A stretch of 64,000 nucleotides of DNA from Emydura subglobosa (lineage: Eukaryota; Chordata; Testudines; Chelidae): contig ML680053.1 in the NCBI GenBank assembly GCA_007922225.1, positions 17,683,730-17,747,729 of the forward strand. Reading direction: 5' to 3'. Shown piece by piece: positions 32,955-43,839 of this stretch. Below the pieces are notes generated by a model that ran no database searches, was not told where the DNA came from, and was given only the letters and a program-made list of their open reading frames with translations. A program made the translations under genes and the position numbers. The stretch's first letter is position 1. The number at the start of each line of letters is the position of its first letter.

Positions 32955-35624
32955 CTCAAGTGCTTATACACAAATGCAAGAAGCCTGGGAAACAAGTAGG
33001 AGGAACTGGAAGTCCTGGCACAGTCGAGAAACTATAATTGGAATAACCAAGACTTGGTGGGGTAACTCACACGACTGGACCACTGTCATAGATGGGTATA
33101 AACATTCAGGAAGGACAGGCAGGGGCGAAAGGGGGAGGAGTTGCACTCTATGTAAGAGAGCACTATGATTGCTCTGAGCTCCAGTATGAAACTGGAGGTA
33201 AGCCAGTTGAGAGTCTCTGGGTTAAGCTTAGAAGCAAGAACAATAAGGGTGATGTCATGGTGGGTGTCTATTATAGACCACCAGACCAGGAGGATGAGGT
33301 AGATGAGGCTTTCTTCAGTCAACTAGGGAAAGTTTCCAGTTCACAGGACCTGATTCTCATGGGGGACTTCAATCACCCTGATATCTGCTGGAAGAGCAAC
33401 ACAGCAGAGCACAGATAATCCAGGAAGTTTTTGGAGAGTGTTGCAGACAACTTCCTGGTGCAAGTGCTGAAGCAACCAACTAGTAGGAGTAGAAGTGGGT
33501 GGCAACCTAGGCAGCAGTGAACATGAGATGGTCAAGCTCAGGATCCTGATAAAAGGAAGAAAGGAGAACAACAAGATATGGACCATGGACTTCAGAAAAG
33601 CAGACTTTGACACCTTCAGGGAGCTGATGGGCAGGATCCCCTGGGAGGCTCATACGAGGGGGAAAAGAATCCAAGAGAGCTGGCTGTATTTTAAAGAAAC
33701 CTTATTGAGGGCACAGGAACAAACCATCCCGATGTGCAGAAAGAATAGCAAATATGGTAAGCTTGGCTTAACTAAGGAGTCTTTGGTGAGCTTAAACTCA
33801 AAAAAGAAGTTTACAAGAAGTTGAAGCTTGGTCAGATGACTAGGGATGATTAGAAAAATACTGCTCGAACATGCAGGAATGAAATCAGGAAAGCCAAAGC
33901 GCATTTGGAGTTGCAGCTAGCAAGGGACATGAAAGGGAACAAGAAGGGTTTCTACAGATATGTTACCAACAAGAGGAAGATTAGGGAAAGTGTGGGCCCC
34001 TTACAGAATGGGGAAGGCAACCTAGTGACAGAGGATGTGGAGAAAGTTGAGGTATTCAATGCCTTTTTTGTCTCTGTCTTCACGGACAAGGTCAGCTCCC
34101 AGACTACTGCACTGGGCAGTACAGAACGGGGAGGAGGTGAACATCCCTCAGTGCTGAAGGAACAGGTCCAGGACTATTTAGAAAGCTTGGACATACACAA
34201 GTCCATGGAGCAAGAGGAAATGCATCCGAAGTTGCTGAGGCAGTTAGCTGATGTGATTTCAGAGCCTTTGGCTATTATCTTTGAAAGCTCGTGGAAATTG
34301 GGAGAGGTCCCTGATGATTGGAAAAAGGCAAATATAATGCCCATCTTCAAGAAAGGGAAGAAAGAGGATCCAGGGAACTACAGACCGGTCAGCCTCACCT
34401 CTATCCCTGGAAAAATCATGGAGCATGTCCTCAAGGAATCCGTTTTAAGGCAATTGGAAGAGAGGAAGATGATCAGGAACAGTCAACACGGATTCACCAA
34501 GGTCAAGTCATGCCTGACCAACCTGATTGCCTTCTATGGTGAAATGACTGGCTCTGTGGATGTGGGGAAAGCGGTGGACGTGATACACCTTGACTTTAGC
34601 AAAGCTTTTGATACAGTCTCCCACAGTATTCTTATCAGCAAGTTAAAGAAGTATGGGTTGGATGAATTGACTATAAAATGGATAAAGAACTGGCTAGATA
34701 GTCGGGCTCAACAATCAATGGCTCCATGTCAAGCTGGCAGCTGGTCACAAGCGGAGTGCCCCAGGGGTTGGTCTTGGGGCTGGTTTTGTGCAACATCTTC
34801 ATTAATGATCTGGAGGATGGGGTAGATTGCACCCTCAGCAAGTTTGCAGATGACACTAAGCTAGGGGGAGTGATAGATACCCTGGAAGATAGGGAAAGGA
34901 TACAGAAGAACCTCTACAAATTGGAGGATTGGGCCAAAAGAAATCTGATGAGGTTCAACAAGGCAAGTGCAGAGTCCTCCACTTAGGACAAAAGAATCCC
35001 ATGCACAGCTACAACCTGGGGACTGATGAGCTAGGCAGCAGTTCTGAAGAAAAGGACTTGGGGGTTACAGTGGAGAAGAAGCTAGATATGAGTCAGCAGT
35101 GTGCCCTGGTTGCCAAGAAGGCTAGTAGGAGCATTACTAGCAGATCGAGGGAAGTGATTATTCCCCTCTATTCGGCATTGGTGAGGCCACATTTGGAGTA
35201 TTGTGTCCAGTTTTGGACCCCCCACTACAAAAATGATGTGGAGAAGTTGGAGAGAGTCCAGCGGAGGGCAACAAAAATGATTAGGGGGCTGGAGCATAAG
35301 TCTTATGAGGAGAGGCTGAGGGAACCAGGTTTGTTTAGTCTGCAAAAGAGAAGAATGAGGAGGGATTTGATAGCAGCCTTTAACTACCTGAAAGGTGGTT
35401 CCAGGGAGGATGGAGATAGGCTGTTCTCCATGGTAGTAGATGACAGAACAAGGAGCAATGGTCTCAAGTTGCAGTGGGGGAGGTCTAGATTGGACATTAG
35501 GAAAAAGTTTTTCACTAGGAGGGTGGTGAAGCACTGGAATGGGTTACCTAGGGAGGTGGTGGAATCTCCCTCTTTAGAGGTTTTTAACCTGCAGCTTGAC
35601 AAAGCCCTGGCTGGGATGATTTAG
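32955..35624 (+). pseudogene. CR1 ORF2 (AP endonuclease + reverse transcriptase)
   Basis: ORF2 would nick target DNA and copy the element RNA. Endonuclease landmarks are LKCLYTNARSLGNK at the start (then a TAG at 32997-32999), IIGITKTWW-NSHDW, GGGVALYVREHYDCSEL and the GDFNHPDICWK motif (about 33363-33396). Reverse-transcriptase landmarks are PIFKKGKKEDPGNYRPVSLT, LDFSKAFDTVSH (34589-34624, first catalytic Asp) and KFADDTKLGG (34840-34869, catalytic Asp pair), all intact. A C-terminal [19 protein letters not shown] block and [11 protein letters not shown] follow, with the stop at 35622-35624. The reading frame changes about six times (near 33030, 33115, 33450, 33860, 34715 and 34965) and there are extra stops near 33418 and 33820. 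Confidence 0.9.
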
Positions 35625-35809
35625 CTGAGGTTAGTCCTGCTTTGAGCAGGGGGTTGGACTAGGTGACTTGCTGAGGTCCCTTCTAACTCTAATATTCTAT
35701 GAGTCTATTCTATGATTCTTTTCCAGAGTGTCATAGCTAAATACAAGGTGGAACAGATTGTTTAGCATAAGTAGTTAACACATTTTGATGGGGACACTCA
35801 ACTCTCAAA

Positions 35810-36545
35810 AATGCCTCCTGTTGGCTGGGTGTGATGCTGTAAGATATCCTGGCCCATGCACCCCCTGTAGATTGTTGGCCTCACTAAGTGAGTCTTCAGT
35901 GCCTCAACCCTCAGGCCAAGTCACATAGTCTAAAATGGATGAACCCCCTCTACGGTAGCAAAGAGTTCAACATACTTTCAGCCCTCATCAGGGTCTTCTG
36001 CTCTGTCTCTGGGCCCTGCCATTCACTTGGGCTTCCCAACAGAACCTCCTATCCTTTGCTAGTCAGCTGAGGGTGGAGAGACCAAGCCCAAGCCCAAGCC
36101 CAAGCCCAAGCCCAAGCCCAAGACTCTGGGCTGCAGCCCAGGAACCCTTCCCACAGCAGCTATATACTGCTTCCTTCAGCTTACTGCTGCTATTCCCTGG
36201 GCCTTTTGCCATGTAGCCCTTTCTCTTCACTCTTACCTAATGGCTGAAGTTCCCAAATTCTCTTCCTTCCTGTTGAATGCAGGTACCATCAGAACCCATC
36301 TTCAGGTTACTGAGCTCCTGTGACCAGCAAGAACACTCTTCTGCTCCTCTGGTTCCTGCCAGGAACTGAGCTGCTCAGGTGTTGCAGCTCCTTTTATCTG
36401 AGCCTGCTGTGCCCTGACTGGCTGCCTCTAGGCCTGGAGGATGCACTTTCACTGCTCTTTTCCTGGAGCGTGGTGTGGTACACCTGGTGGCTCCAGCAGG
36501 GGGGCCACAAAGGTCTGGTTTGCCTCATCACACACATTTAATTCA
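35810..36545. other. Unclassified GC-richer repeat, possibly LTR
   Basis: C/T-rich sequence distinct from its AT-rich flanks, containing the hexanucleotide array. It has recurrent-looking words (CTCCTTTTATCTGAGCCTGC, GGCCTGGAGGATGCAC, GGGGGGCCACAAAGG) that I associate with a turtle interspersed family but cannot name. Open frames at 36320-36541 are compositional. Confidence 0.35.
36082..36122. repeat. (CCAAGC)n hexanucleotide repeat
   Basis: About 6.8 perfect units of CCAAGC. Confidence 0.97.
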
Positions 36546-36675
36546 CTAACCCCCATTTTTGTCCTATGACTACAAGTATGCTAACAGGCCACTTCACCTT
36601 GAATATGTGTTAACTTCTTACGCTAAACAATCTGTTGTACCTTTATTTAGCTGTGACACTCTGAGTACCTTTCCC

Positions 36676-36802
36676 AGACCGGAAGAAGAACTCTGTGTAA
36701 GTTCAAAAGCTTGTCTCTCTCACCAACAGAAGCTGCTCCAGTAAAAGACCCACCTTGTCTTTCTCATATCCTGGGACCAACACGACTACAGCAACACCGC
36801 AT
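36676..36802 (+). repeat. Short interspersed repeat of unknown class
   Basis: Contains AAGAACTCTGTGTAAGTTC, AGCTTGTCTCTCTCACCAAC, AGAAGCTGCTCCAGTAAAAG and CCTGGGACCAACACGACTAC. The middle matches the complement of 32507-32572. I recall this motif as very common in turtle genomic sequence, but not its class. Confidence 0.6.
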
Positions 36803-37094
36803 ACATATTCTGAGGGATCTTTAAAGGTGAAGTGGCCTATTAATACCCTGCAGTCATGGGACAAAAAAGCGGGGCTAGAGTTAGAAATTGTTGTAGTAAG
36901 CCATAAATCCAGAGCCTGTTCAGTCTGTTATTTTTAGTGTTTAGCAAAGTTACGAATTTAAGCTCACAAGTTACACAAGCCCCATTATTCCTGAGTTTGT
37001 GCAGATCACACCAAAACTGCTGCTGTAATCACACCCTTTGACCTTTTCAGCGGCGTTCCAGTCCTTAAAGGGGCAGGACACAGGTAATTATAAC

Positions 37095-37432
37095 CCTGGC
37101 ATTCCCTTATAAGTGCTACATTAACAAGAACTGAGGGCAGGCAGTCAACGGCAGATACATTCAAATTAGAAATAAGGCATATATTTTTAACCACAAATGT
37201 GATTAAGCAGGGGAACAACACATCAAGAGATGTGGTGGATTCTCCGTGCCATAAAGTCTTCAAATCAAGACTATATGTCTTCCTGGAATCTGCTTTGGTT
37301 AAAACCAAGTTATTGGGTTCACCGCTGGGTTAACGGGTGCAATTCTATGACCTGCCTTGTAGAGGAGGTCAGCTAGATGATGTAATGGCTCCTTCTCACC
37401 ACAAAGATCCATAAATCTATGATTGTCCAGTA
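37095..37432 (+). mobile_element. CR1 LINE 3' fragment (divergent subfamily)
   Basis: The C-terminal ORF2 remnant with tail, + orientation. Landmarks are AATTAGAAATAAGGCATATA, GATGTGGTGGATTCTCCGTG and AGTCTTCAAATCAAGACTAT, then GAGGTCAGCTAGATGATG and the end ATAAATCTATGATTG. Stops in all frames. Confidence 0.8.
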
Positions 37433-37439
37433 TCAGGAA

Positions 37440-37792
37440 TGTAGGATGAGAATACATTGCACTGCTTGCTTTCCTAAATATTGTTCTCGAACCAGTTTTT
37501 TAAATGGTAGAGAGTTTTATTTTCTCCGCATCTAAACATATGACCACAGTTGGCTCCAGTATGTCCTTTATTTCCCAAGCAATGTGAAATAATCCATTTG
37601 TATTGTCTGTTGTATGTCTGCCAGACATAAACCCCACTTGGTCATTTTTTAATTAATTTCCCTACCATTTTGTGTAGTCTGTAATTATCTTTGTAAATAT
37701 TTTATAGTCTGTTTTTAAAAATGAAATCATTCTGTAAATCCTGCATTCCTGAGTGTATCTGACGAGTTTAGCTATAAGAGCTACAACTGCCT
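37440..37792 (-). mobile_element. L1-like LINE fragment (reverse transcriptase)
   Basis: The minus strand of 37525-37655 translates to DQVGFMSGRHTTDNT, then a helix HIAWEIKDI, then VICLDAEK. This is the order seen in L1-clade reverse transcriptases (Q-GF--GR---DN ... LDAEKAFD), not the LDFSKAFD of CR1. The frame is interrupted after LDAEK. 5' and 3' limits are approximate. Confidence 0.7.
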
Positions 37793-37794
37793 AA

Positions 37795-37890
37795 CTATTA
37801 TTATTACTATTAATAACCATTATTATTTGTATTAGAGGAACACAGAAATATCCCAATCAAAGATCAAGGGCTCACTCTGCTAGACATTGT
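37795..37890 (-). mobile_element. SINE 3' tail fragment
   Basis: An ATTATTATT-rich start followed by TTGTATTAGAGGAACAC, CAATCAAAGATCAAGGGCTC and CTGCTAGACATTGTG. This is the complement of the tail of the SINE family at 57790-58345. Confidence 0.55.
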
Positions 37891-37894
37891 GGGC

Positions 37895-38645
37895 TAGTTT
37901 CACAAGGGAAGTTAGGCATTGCAGTTCCTGACTCCTAGGTCCCCTGATGCCTAGGGGAATTCTCAGCTCCAAGTTAGGTGCCATGCATTGTATGGGAAGA
38001 GTTAGGTGCCTAAGAAAAAGATCTTAGAAGCCAGCAAGCTGAGTGGGGAGCTACCTAACCTCACCAGGAGAGAAATGCAGAGGAAAAAGGTGGGGCTTAA
38101 AGCCCAGATTCACAAAGGTACCTAGGCGCCTAAGTCCCACTGAGTTGGGCTTTAGCCTGTATCTCCAATCAGGAGTCTCAATTGTGAGCCCTTTCCCGTA
38201 GCGAGGCACTAAGGCAGGTTAGTGCTTTCTTACACAAAAACAGCGGTCCACCTCATTCGAGCAGTTAGGACATTCATTTGGGATGGAGAAGACCTGTTTT
38301 CAAATCAGTGCTTTGCCTGATTTGGAGCCAGGATTTGAACCCAGCCTTACCTTATCCCCAGTGAGTGCCCTGACCACCAGGCTGTTGCTTGTTCTGTGTT
38401 ACACACAGCCACTGACACCCATAGAAATTCCCAACTTGCTCGCCTCGGCTGTCTCTTGTACAGACTAAGCATGCTCTGAGACGCCTACTGTATCAGGTCC
38501 ACAAGTGAGATAGGGAGGGGAATGCCTATCTGAGAATCCTGCCAGAATTTAGGCATGAGCAAGGGCTCTAGGCTTCTGATTACCTACGAGCAGCATGAGG
38601 AGTCAGGCAGCTTTATGCTTCCCCCTAACAGAAACTTAAGCACTT
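37895..38645. mobile_element. Long inverted-repeat element with tRNA-like arms
   Basis: The two ends pair imperfectly (TTGCAGTTCCTGACTCCTAG on the left, complement of GAGGAGTCAGGCAGC on the right). Near the centre, GACCTGTTTTCAAATC (38290) and the inverted CCAGGATTTGAACCCAGC (38330) look like two B-box-type tRNA motifs facing each other. Inner words such as GGCGCCTAAGTCCCACTGAG are shared with the CCTAAGTC repeats elsewhere. Class unknown. Confidence 0.45.
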
Positions 38646-38657
38646 ACAGGCAATTAC

Positions 38658-39240
38658 ATGTTTATAGAAATTTAGGGCTGACGTGGACCTCAAGAGATCT
38701 GTGCTGAGGCAGGACCAAATGTATCTACACCATCCCTGATAGGTATTTGTCTAATCTGTTCTTAAAAACCTCCAGTGATAGGGATTCCATAACCTCCCTA
38801 GGTAACCTGTTCCAGTGCTTAGCTATCCTTATAGTTAGAAAGTTTTTTCTAATATCTAACTTCAATCTCCCTTGCTGCTAACTCAGCTGATTACTTCTTG
38901 TCCTACCTTTGGTGGACAGAGAGAAGAGTTGATCTTTGTAACAATCTTGTACATATTGGAAGACTGTTATTATGTTGTATCTCAATTTTCTCTTCCCCAG
39001 ATTAAGCATTCTCAGAACTTTCAATCTTTCCTCACTGGTCATGTTTTCTAAATCTCTTATTACTTTTGTTGCTCCCTCTGGACTCTCTCCAGTTTCTCCA
39101 CATCTTTCTCAAGTGTGGTGCCCAAAACAGAACTCCAGCTGAAGTCTCACCAGTGTCGAGCCTAGTGGAACTATCACAGCTCATGCTTTACATATGGCAC
39201 TTCTGTTAATGCTCCTCCAGATATTTGCCTTGCATGCTGG
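38658..39240 (-). mobile_element. CR1 LINE 3' fragment
   Basis: A long minus-orientation fragment. + strand landmarks are AATCTGTTCTTAAAAACCTC, GATAGGGATTCCATAACCTC, CTAGGTAACCTGTTCCAGTG, GTTAGAAAGTTTTTTCTAAT and GGACTCTCTCCAGTTTCTCC. These are the complement of the CR1 ORF2 C-terminus and tail. Frames are broken. Confidence 0.88.
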
Positions 39241-39577
39241 CAAGAACATAATGCCCAGGATACATCATGAGGCCCTGAGAGATTGTTTCATGGCTGTGCA
39301 TTTTATCAGAAGCATTTCAGTTAGGTGTAGGACCCAATAACTGTAACCTGTCTTCCTTTCTTCTAAGTGCAACTCAACAGCAAACTTAAGAAAGCCATTA
39401 TTTCTGCTTGGCAGTGAAAATAGCAGACACTCCTTACAATGGCTGGTAAGTACAACATTCAGTCACTATGCACCGATGAACCTAAGGTGCATCTAAGAAC
39501 CCGTGTCTTAGATTTGCTCTGTCTCCAACCCCCAGCATTCCCATCTCCCCTCTACCCATCTCATTGTAGAGACTTCA

Positions 39578-39692
39578 TTCATTCATAATGTTTAAAGCAA
39601 GAAGGAATCATTAGATCATCTAGTCTGACCTCCTGTGTGTCACAGGCCATTACATTTCACTCTGTTAAACATGTATTAAGTCCAATAACTTT
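39578..39692 (-). mobile_element. CR1 LINE 3' tail
   Basis: GCAAGAAGGAATCATTAGATC and CATCTAGTCTGACCTCCTGT are the complement of a CR1 3' end. A second copy of the same tail follows at 39825. Confidence 0.8.
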
Positions 39693-39824
39693 ACAGCACT
39701 ACATTAACATGCACTAGGGAACTTTGAGTGCATGCCAGCAGGCCAATTAGAGCACAACATGTTGGTCTGCTTTAGAAATCACACCTGACTAGTGCATATT
39801 GCCACGCTGTGTAGACAAGTCCGT
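39693..39824. mobile_element. Harbinger-like MITE fragment
   Basis: CAGCACTACATTAACATGCA at the left and CTGTGTAGACAAGTCCGTAG at the right. The right end resembles Harbinger-type termini (GTGTAGACA). It separates two CR1 tails. Confidence 0.4.
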
Positions 39825-40090
39825 AGTATTTAGGGCCAGAAGGGACCATTAGATTATTTAGTCTGACTTCTTGTATAATCACAGACCTCTACATTTCTCT
39901 GCTTTCCCTGTATTGAGTCCAATCACTTGTTTTTTACTAAAGCACAACTTACATTTTGCGGAAGCATCTCTTGCAGAAAGGCATCCAGTTATCATCTGAA
40001 GACATTAAGAGGCAGAGAATACAGCACTTCTCTTGCTCTGGTCCAACAGCTGACCACCCTCGCAGAGCAGCATGGACGTTTCTCCACACT
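39825..40090 (-). mobile_element. CR1 LINE 3' fragment
   Basis: Minus orientation. The tail landmarks are TTTAGGGCCAGAAGGGACC and TATTTAGTCTGACTTCTTGT; the following sequence (GAAGACATTAAGAGGCAGAG) is the degraded ORF2 end. Confidence 0.75.
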
Positions 40091-40699
40091 CAGCCATGCC
40101 TCTCTGTACCTGTGGGCCTGGATTTGTCAATCCTTCTCTGTCTGGCAACATCCTTAAGCATTAGCTTAAATTCCATTTATAATTAAACATATAGTCCCGG
40201 ATCCTCAGAGGGATTTAGGTGTCTAACTCCCATTGAACTCACTGTTCTTCTCCTGGCTTCTTTGGGAGGCACTCAGCAGTCTGTAGAGAAGAAGCCAGTG
40301 TTCTCGTCAGCCTCCAATCACGCAGAGCTTGGGTCCTGAAGCCCATTTCACCTTATTAGACTGTAAATGGAAAGCAGCCTATTCAGCAGCCTCACCGGTG
40401 ATTTGGCATCACTCTCTCACAATCCTCATATGCACCCAGCTTTATAAGGTGTGCAGTGAATTATCCTGCGTAAACTTTAAAGACAAAAAAATCCAACCAA
40501 AAAAAAATGAGGACTTAGGTTAAATACGTTTAGATGACCAAATGCATAATACAGTTAACTGTACATTAGGTTGACTGATAGTAATGAAATTCTCAGTTGA
40601 ATATGACAATAGATAGTGTTATACCAGGAGTTGGGTGAGAGCTTTCATTCAGGATAAATATAAAAGTAATTAGCTCCTTTACAGACTAGATGACTGAAA

Positions 40700-41096
40700 C
40701 AATAGGGCTAATTAGGAATCCAAGCTACGTGGGCATATGGTTTTGACTGGGTGCTGAATGCAAACACGGGGAGATGGGTATTGCTTGATGGAACTGTGCA
40801 TGTGTGTGAGAATGAGAACAGCTGAAACACCACAGAAGCACACAGAGAAGCCAGCAAGGAAACACCAGAGACAGCCGGAATAGCACTTGTAGCATGACCC
40901 TGAGAAAAAGTTAAGAGAGTGCTTTTGAATACAGTTCTTGTTAGACAGAGGTTTGTAACTGTGAGCAAAGAAGCTGTCTCCTGTTGTTTGATTCCTACTG
41001 TGCTCAGAAGAAGAAGACTTTGTATAATTCTTTGTAAATAAACAGGACAGCATGAGAGAAACTCCTGTCTCCATCATCAGTTTCTTCCCCTAACAG
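40700..41096 (+). mobile_element. LTR-like block (weak)
   Basis: An AATAAA signal at 41037-41042 is followed about 50 bases later by a pyrimidine-rich stretch ending CCCCTAACA. This is the layout of an R-U5 end of a retroviral-type LTR. No partner LTR or coding region was found. Confidence 0.25.
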
Positions 41097-41679
41097 AAAT
41101 TACCTGCACAACCTAGAATTTTGGCTAACTGCTTGGGTCAAAAAGGGTAACAACATTGTATTAATAAATTATATTAGATGAACTAGTGTATTGATTAGTA
41201 TTATTGTTAGCTAACTTTCCCCCTTCATTGTTTTATAAATATGATTATTGATTACTAAATTGCTTTAATTTCACTGAATAGCATAAAGAGTGAGTTAAAT
41301 TGGATTATCAATAATTAATTGGTAACTGGTAGCTGCTATTTGCATTGATTTCTTTTTTAAATCCCAGAGATTTTATATGTCTATAGAGAGCTTTCTTTCT
41401 TGAACTTCATGGCTCCTTTCTTCTTGTTAAAATTTCCTTAGAAATTTAGAAGCTGATGTATTTGGCCTCTCCTAATTGATGAGGCCTCTCTATTTCCACT
41501 TGCCATCTAACAATTAACATTGATTACTACAAGGCCATATCCTGTGATATGCTGAGCATCTCTTGCAAGGTGCTGACTTCTGAGTTATTGATTGAGAGCC
41601 TTGAGTTCCCTGTTATGTTAGACCTAAAGTGAGAATCAGAAAACAATGGATACTGTGTACCTTGCTTACATCTGATGTA

Positions 41680-41770
41680 ATCCTGCTTCACTAATGCACA
41701 CCTAGACCTACTGAAGTCAATGGGACTACTTGCATGAGTCAAATGAATAGGATTTGCTCCATAGTTAGCC
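41680..41770. repeat. Short palindromic MITE
   Basis: An imperfect hairpin around ACTGAAGTCAATGGGACTAC (41710-41730), with outer AATCCTGCTTCA / GAATAGGATTTGCTCC. Same family as 21310-21415. Confidence 0.5.
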
Positions 41771-42129
41771 CCAGACATGATAACATAGAGATTTATCGTT
41801 CCTTTCTTTCATAATGTGAAAGTACTTAACACAATAACAGTCTTCTCACATGTTTACTATAGCCAAAAGACTACCATGCTGAAAACTATGTTTTTATCTT
41901 CATGAGCTCAGAATGGACTCATACATAAAATTGTGCCTCTGCTGAAATCAAAGCAAAACTTCATTGATTTTAGTGGGATCAGGATTTCACTCCACGAATG
42001 AACACTTGTGTTGTGATTTGGACCTTGCTCTTCAATCTGGTCAATTAATGGAGCAGATTTAAATTCAATCACCATGGTAAATGAGTTATTTGTTTGTTAG
42101 GACTCTTAGTTGCCAGCAGGCTCGGTAGC

Positions 42130-42154
42130 TTTTTTTTTTTTTTTTTTTTTTTTT
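42130..42154. repeat. Poly-T run (25 T)
   Basis: 25 consecutive T followed by AT-rich sequence. It could be a retrotransposon A-tail on the minus strand, but no adjacent element was recognised. Confidence 0.95.
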
Positions 42155-42969
42155 AATAGAGATGTACTAAATAAAAATTTTAAAAAATTAAAGAAAAAAT
42201 TAAATTTAACAAAACCAAAATAATTTCAACTTCATTACCATCATGATGGGCCTGGTATAAAAACCTGTACAGTACAGAACTTCAAAAGAAAGAGGCAATT
42301 GGGCTTAAAATCTGCAACATACTTACATGTTTGGAATTTACACAAACCTTTGTAACATCTACTTTGTTCTAGATCTATAACATTCAGTTGAGCATCTTTT
42401 GTACATGACAAGCCAGTGCCACAAGTTAAAAAAAAGTCATTGATGTCTCTTATCTTTTAGTTATTGAGATATTTCTTTGCCAGCTCTGGTTCATTAAATT
42501 ATCTTTGTTTGTTTGATGTCCTACTGCGATGATTAAAGTTGCTGGATTAAAGGATCCTGGATCTAATGCGGCTTTCTTTGTTTATTTGTTTTTCCTTAAA
42601 ACCCAGCAAACTTTTGTTTTTAGTAGCTGTTTCCCTTGTAACATCAGTATATATCTTTACTCTAATCATCCTCCTGAAAAAAAATTTCACCCACCCACCA
42701 CCCTTTTTGCACAGCTTGAATTATAAGGTTCATCTTGTAAATCTTGAGAAGTTACTATAAAGGTGTAACGGGGCATTATTTTCTGCAGGCTGCAAAGTCA
42801 ATGAACTATGACTTCTCTTAGTATCCACATTCCTTTAGACTGGCAATTTAATTGGCTGCATTCCATCTAGCTCCTCATTACACCTGCAAAAAGTCTATTA
42901 AAATTGTGTAAGAAATACCACGAGGAAACAAAGACAAAAAGGTAAATATAAGGGAAAATGAATGTCACT

Positions 42970-43095
42970 CTATTATTATTTGTACTGCAGTACTGCCTAA
43001 AGACCCTAATCAGGATTGCTATAGGTACTGTTCAAACTTAGGAAGACACATTCCATGCCACAAAAAGCTTACAGTCTAAAGAAAACTAGACACCT
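42970..43095 (-). mobile_element. SINE 3' tail fragment
   Basis: TATTATTATTTGTACTGCAG, CCCTAATCAGGATTGCTATA and AAAAGCTTACAGTCTAAA in order: the complement of the tail of the turtle SINE seen at 57790-58345. Confidence 0.7.
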
Positions 43096-43189
43096 AAAGC
43101 CAGGTCCTACAAATGTAACTCATGTAAATAAGGTTAAGGGGTGAATTGATTATAGTCTATATGTACCTGCATGGGAAACAAATATTTAA

Positions 43190-43480
43190 CTATGAGTTCT
43201 TCAATCTAGCAGAAAAAGGTCTAACAATATCCAATGGCTGGAAGTTGAAGCTAGATAAAATCAGACTGGAAATGAGGGGTAAACATTTTAAGAGTGATTA
43301 ATTGACCATTGGAACAACTTACCAAGGGTCCTTCACTGACAATTTTAAATCAATTTTAGATGTTTTTTTAAAAGCTGTGCTCCATGAATTATTTTTGGGA
43401 AGTTCTATGGCCTGTGTTATACAAGAGGTCAGACTAGATTATCATAATGTTCCCTTCTGGCCTTGGAATCTATGAATAAT
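43190..43480 (+). mobile_element. CR1 LINE 3' fragment
   Basis: + orientation. Landmarks are AAGCTAGATAAAATCAGACT, TTGGAACAACTTACCAAGGG, TATGGCCTGTGTTATACAAG and the end TTGGAATCTATGAA. Stops throughout. Confidence 0.9.
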
Positions 43481-43702
43481 TCTCATTTCTACCAAGAATC
43501 CATTCCCACAGGCCTCTCAATTCATGGGTTACACTTCCATTGTACCAATCTTCCTCTCATAACGGAGTGCCAGGCTTTAATACAGTATGCAAGCTGTCTG
43601 TAAAAGCACTCTTTTCATGTTCTAGATCTATTTCATAGTAGATTATTAACTACTTCCTCCATACCTTTGCATCTGAAGCCCGATACAAAACTCATTTAAG
43701 TC

Positions 43703-43815
43703 AATGATTCATAGATTCTAAGGGCAGAAGGGATCATTATGATAATCTAGGCTGACCTCCTATATAACACAGGCCACAGAACTTCCTCAGAAAATTCCTA
43801 GACCATTCCCATTTT
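43703..43815 (-). mobile_element. CR1 LINE 3' tail
   Basis: GATTCATAGATTCTAAGGGC through ACAGAACTTCCTCAGAAAAT: the complement of the same tail as at 43400-43480. The two lie in opposite orientation about 220 bases apart. Confidence 0.88.
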
Positions 43816-43839
43816 CCCAGGTCCCTGCAGCCAGCAGTA

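Larger units (their letters stand above)
32573..35720 (+). mobile_element. CR1 LINE, long copy with ORF1 end and ORF2
   Basis: The longest and best preserved CR1 here, about 3.1 kb, truncated within ORF1. The order is ORF1 C-terminus (to 32820), a short inter-ORF spacer, ORF2 endonuclease (about 32955-33420), linker, reverse transcriptase (33905-34990), C-terminal domain to 35624, then a short 3' untranslated tail. The tail ends in the octamer-like repeat ATTCTATGAGTCTATTCTATG (35692-35717), characteristic of CR1 3' ends. It retains long open stretches and conserved motifs, so it is younger than the copy at 18 kb, but stops and frame changes make it inactive. Confidence 0.95.

Noticed and set aside
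33086..33322. Minus-strand frames across the CR1 endonuclease region
   Set aside because: Shadow of the + strand endonuclease coding sequence.
35082..35534. 150-codon minus-strand frame within the long CR1
   Set aside because: It is the complement of the CR1 ORF2 C-terminus, which carries the recognisable protein motifs on +.
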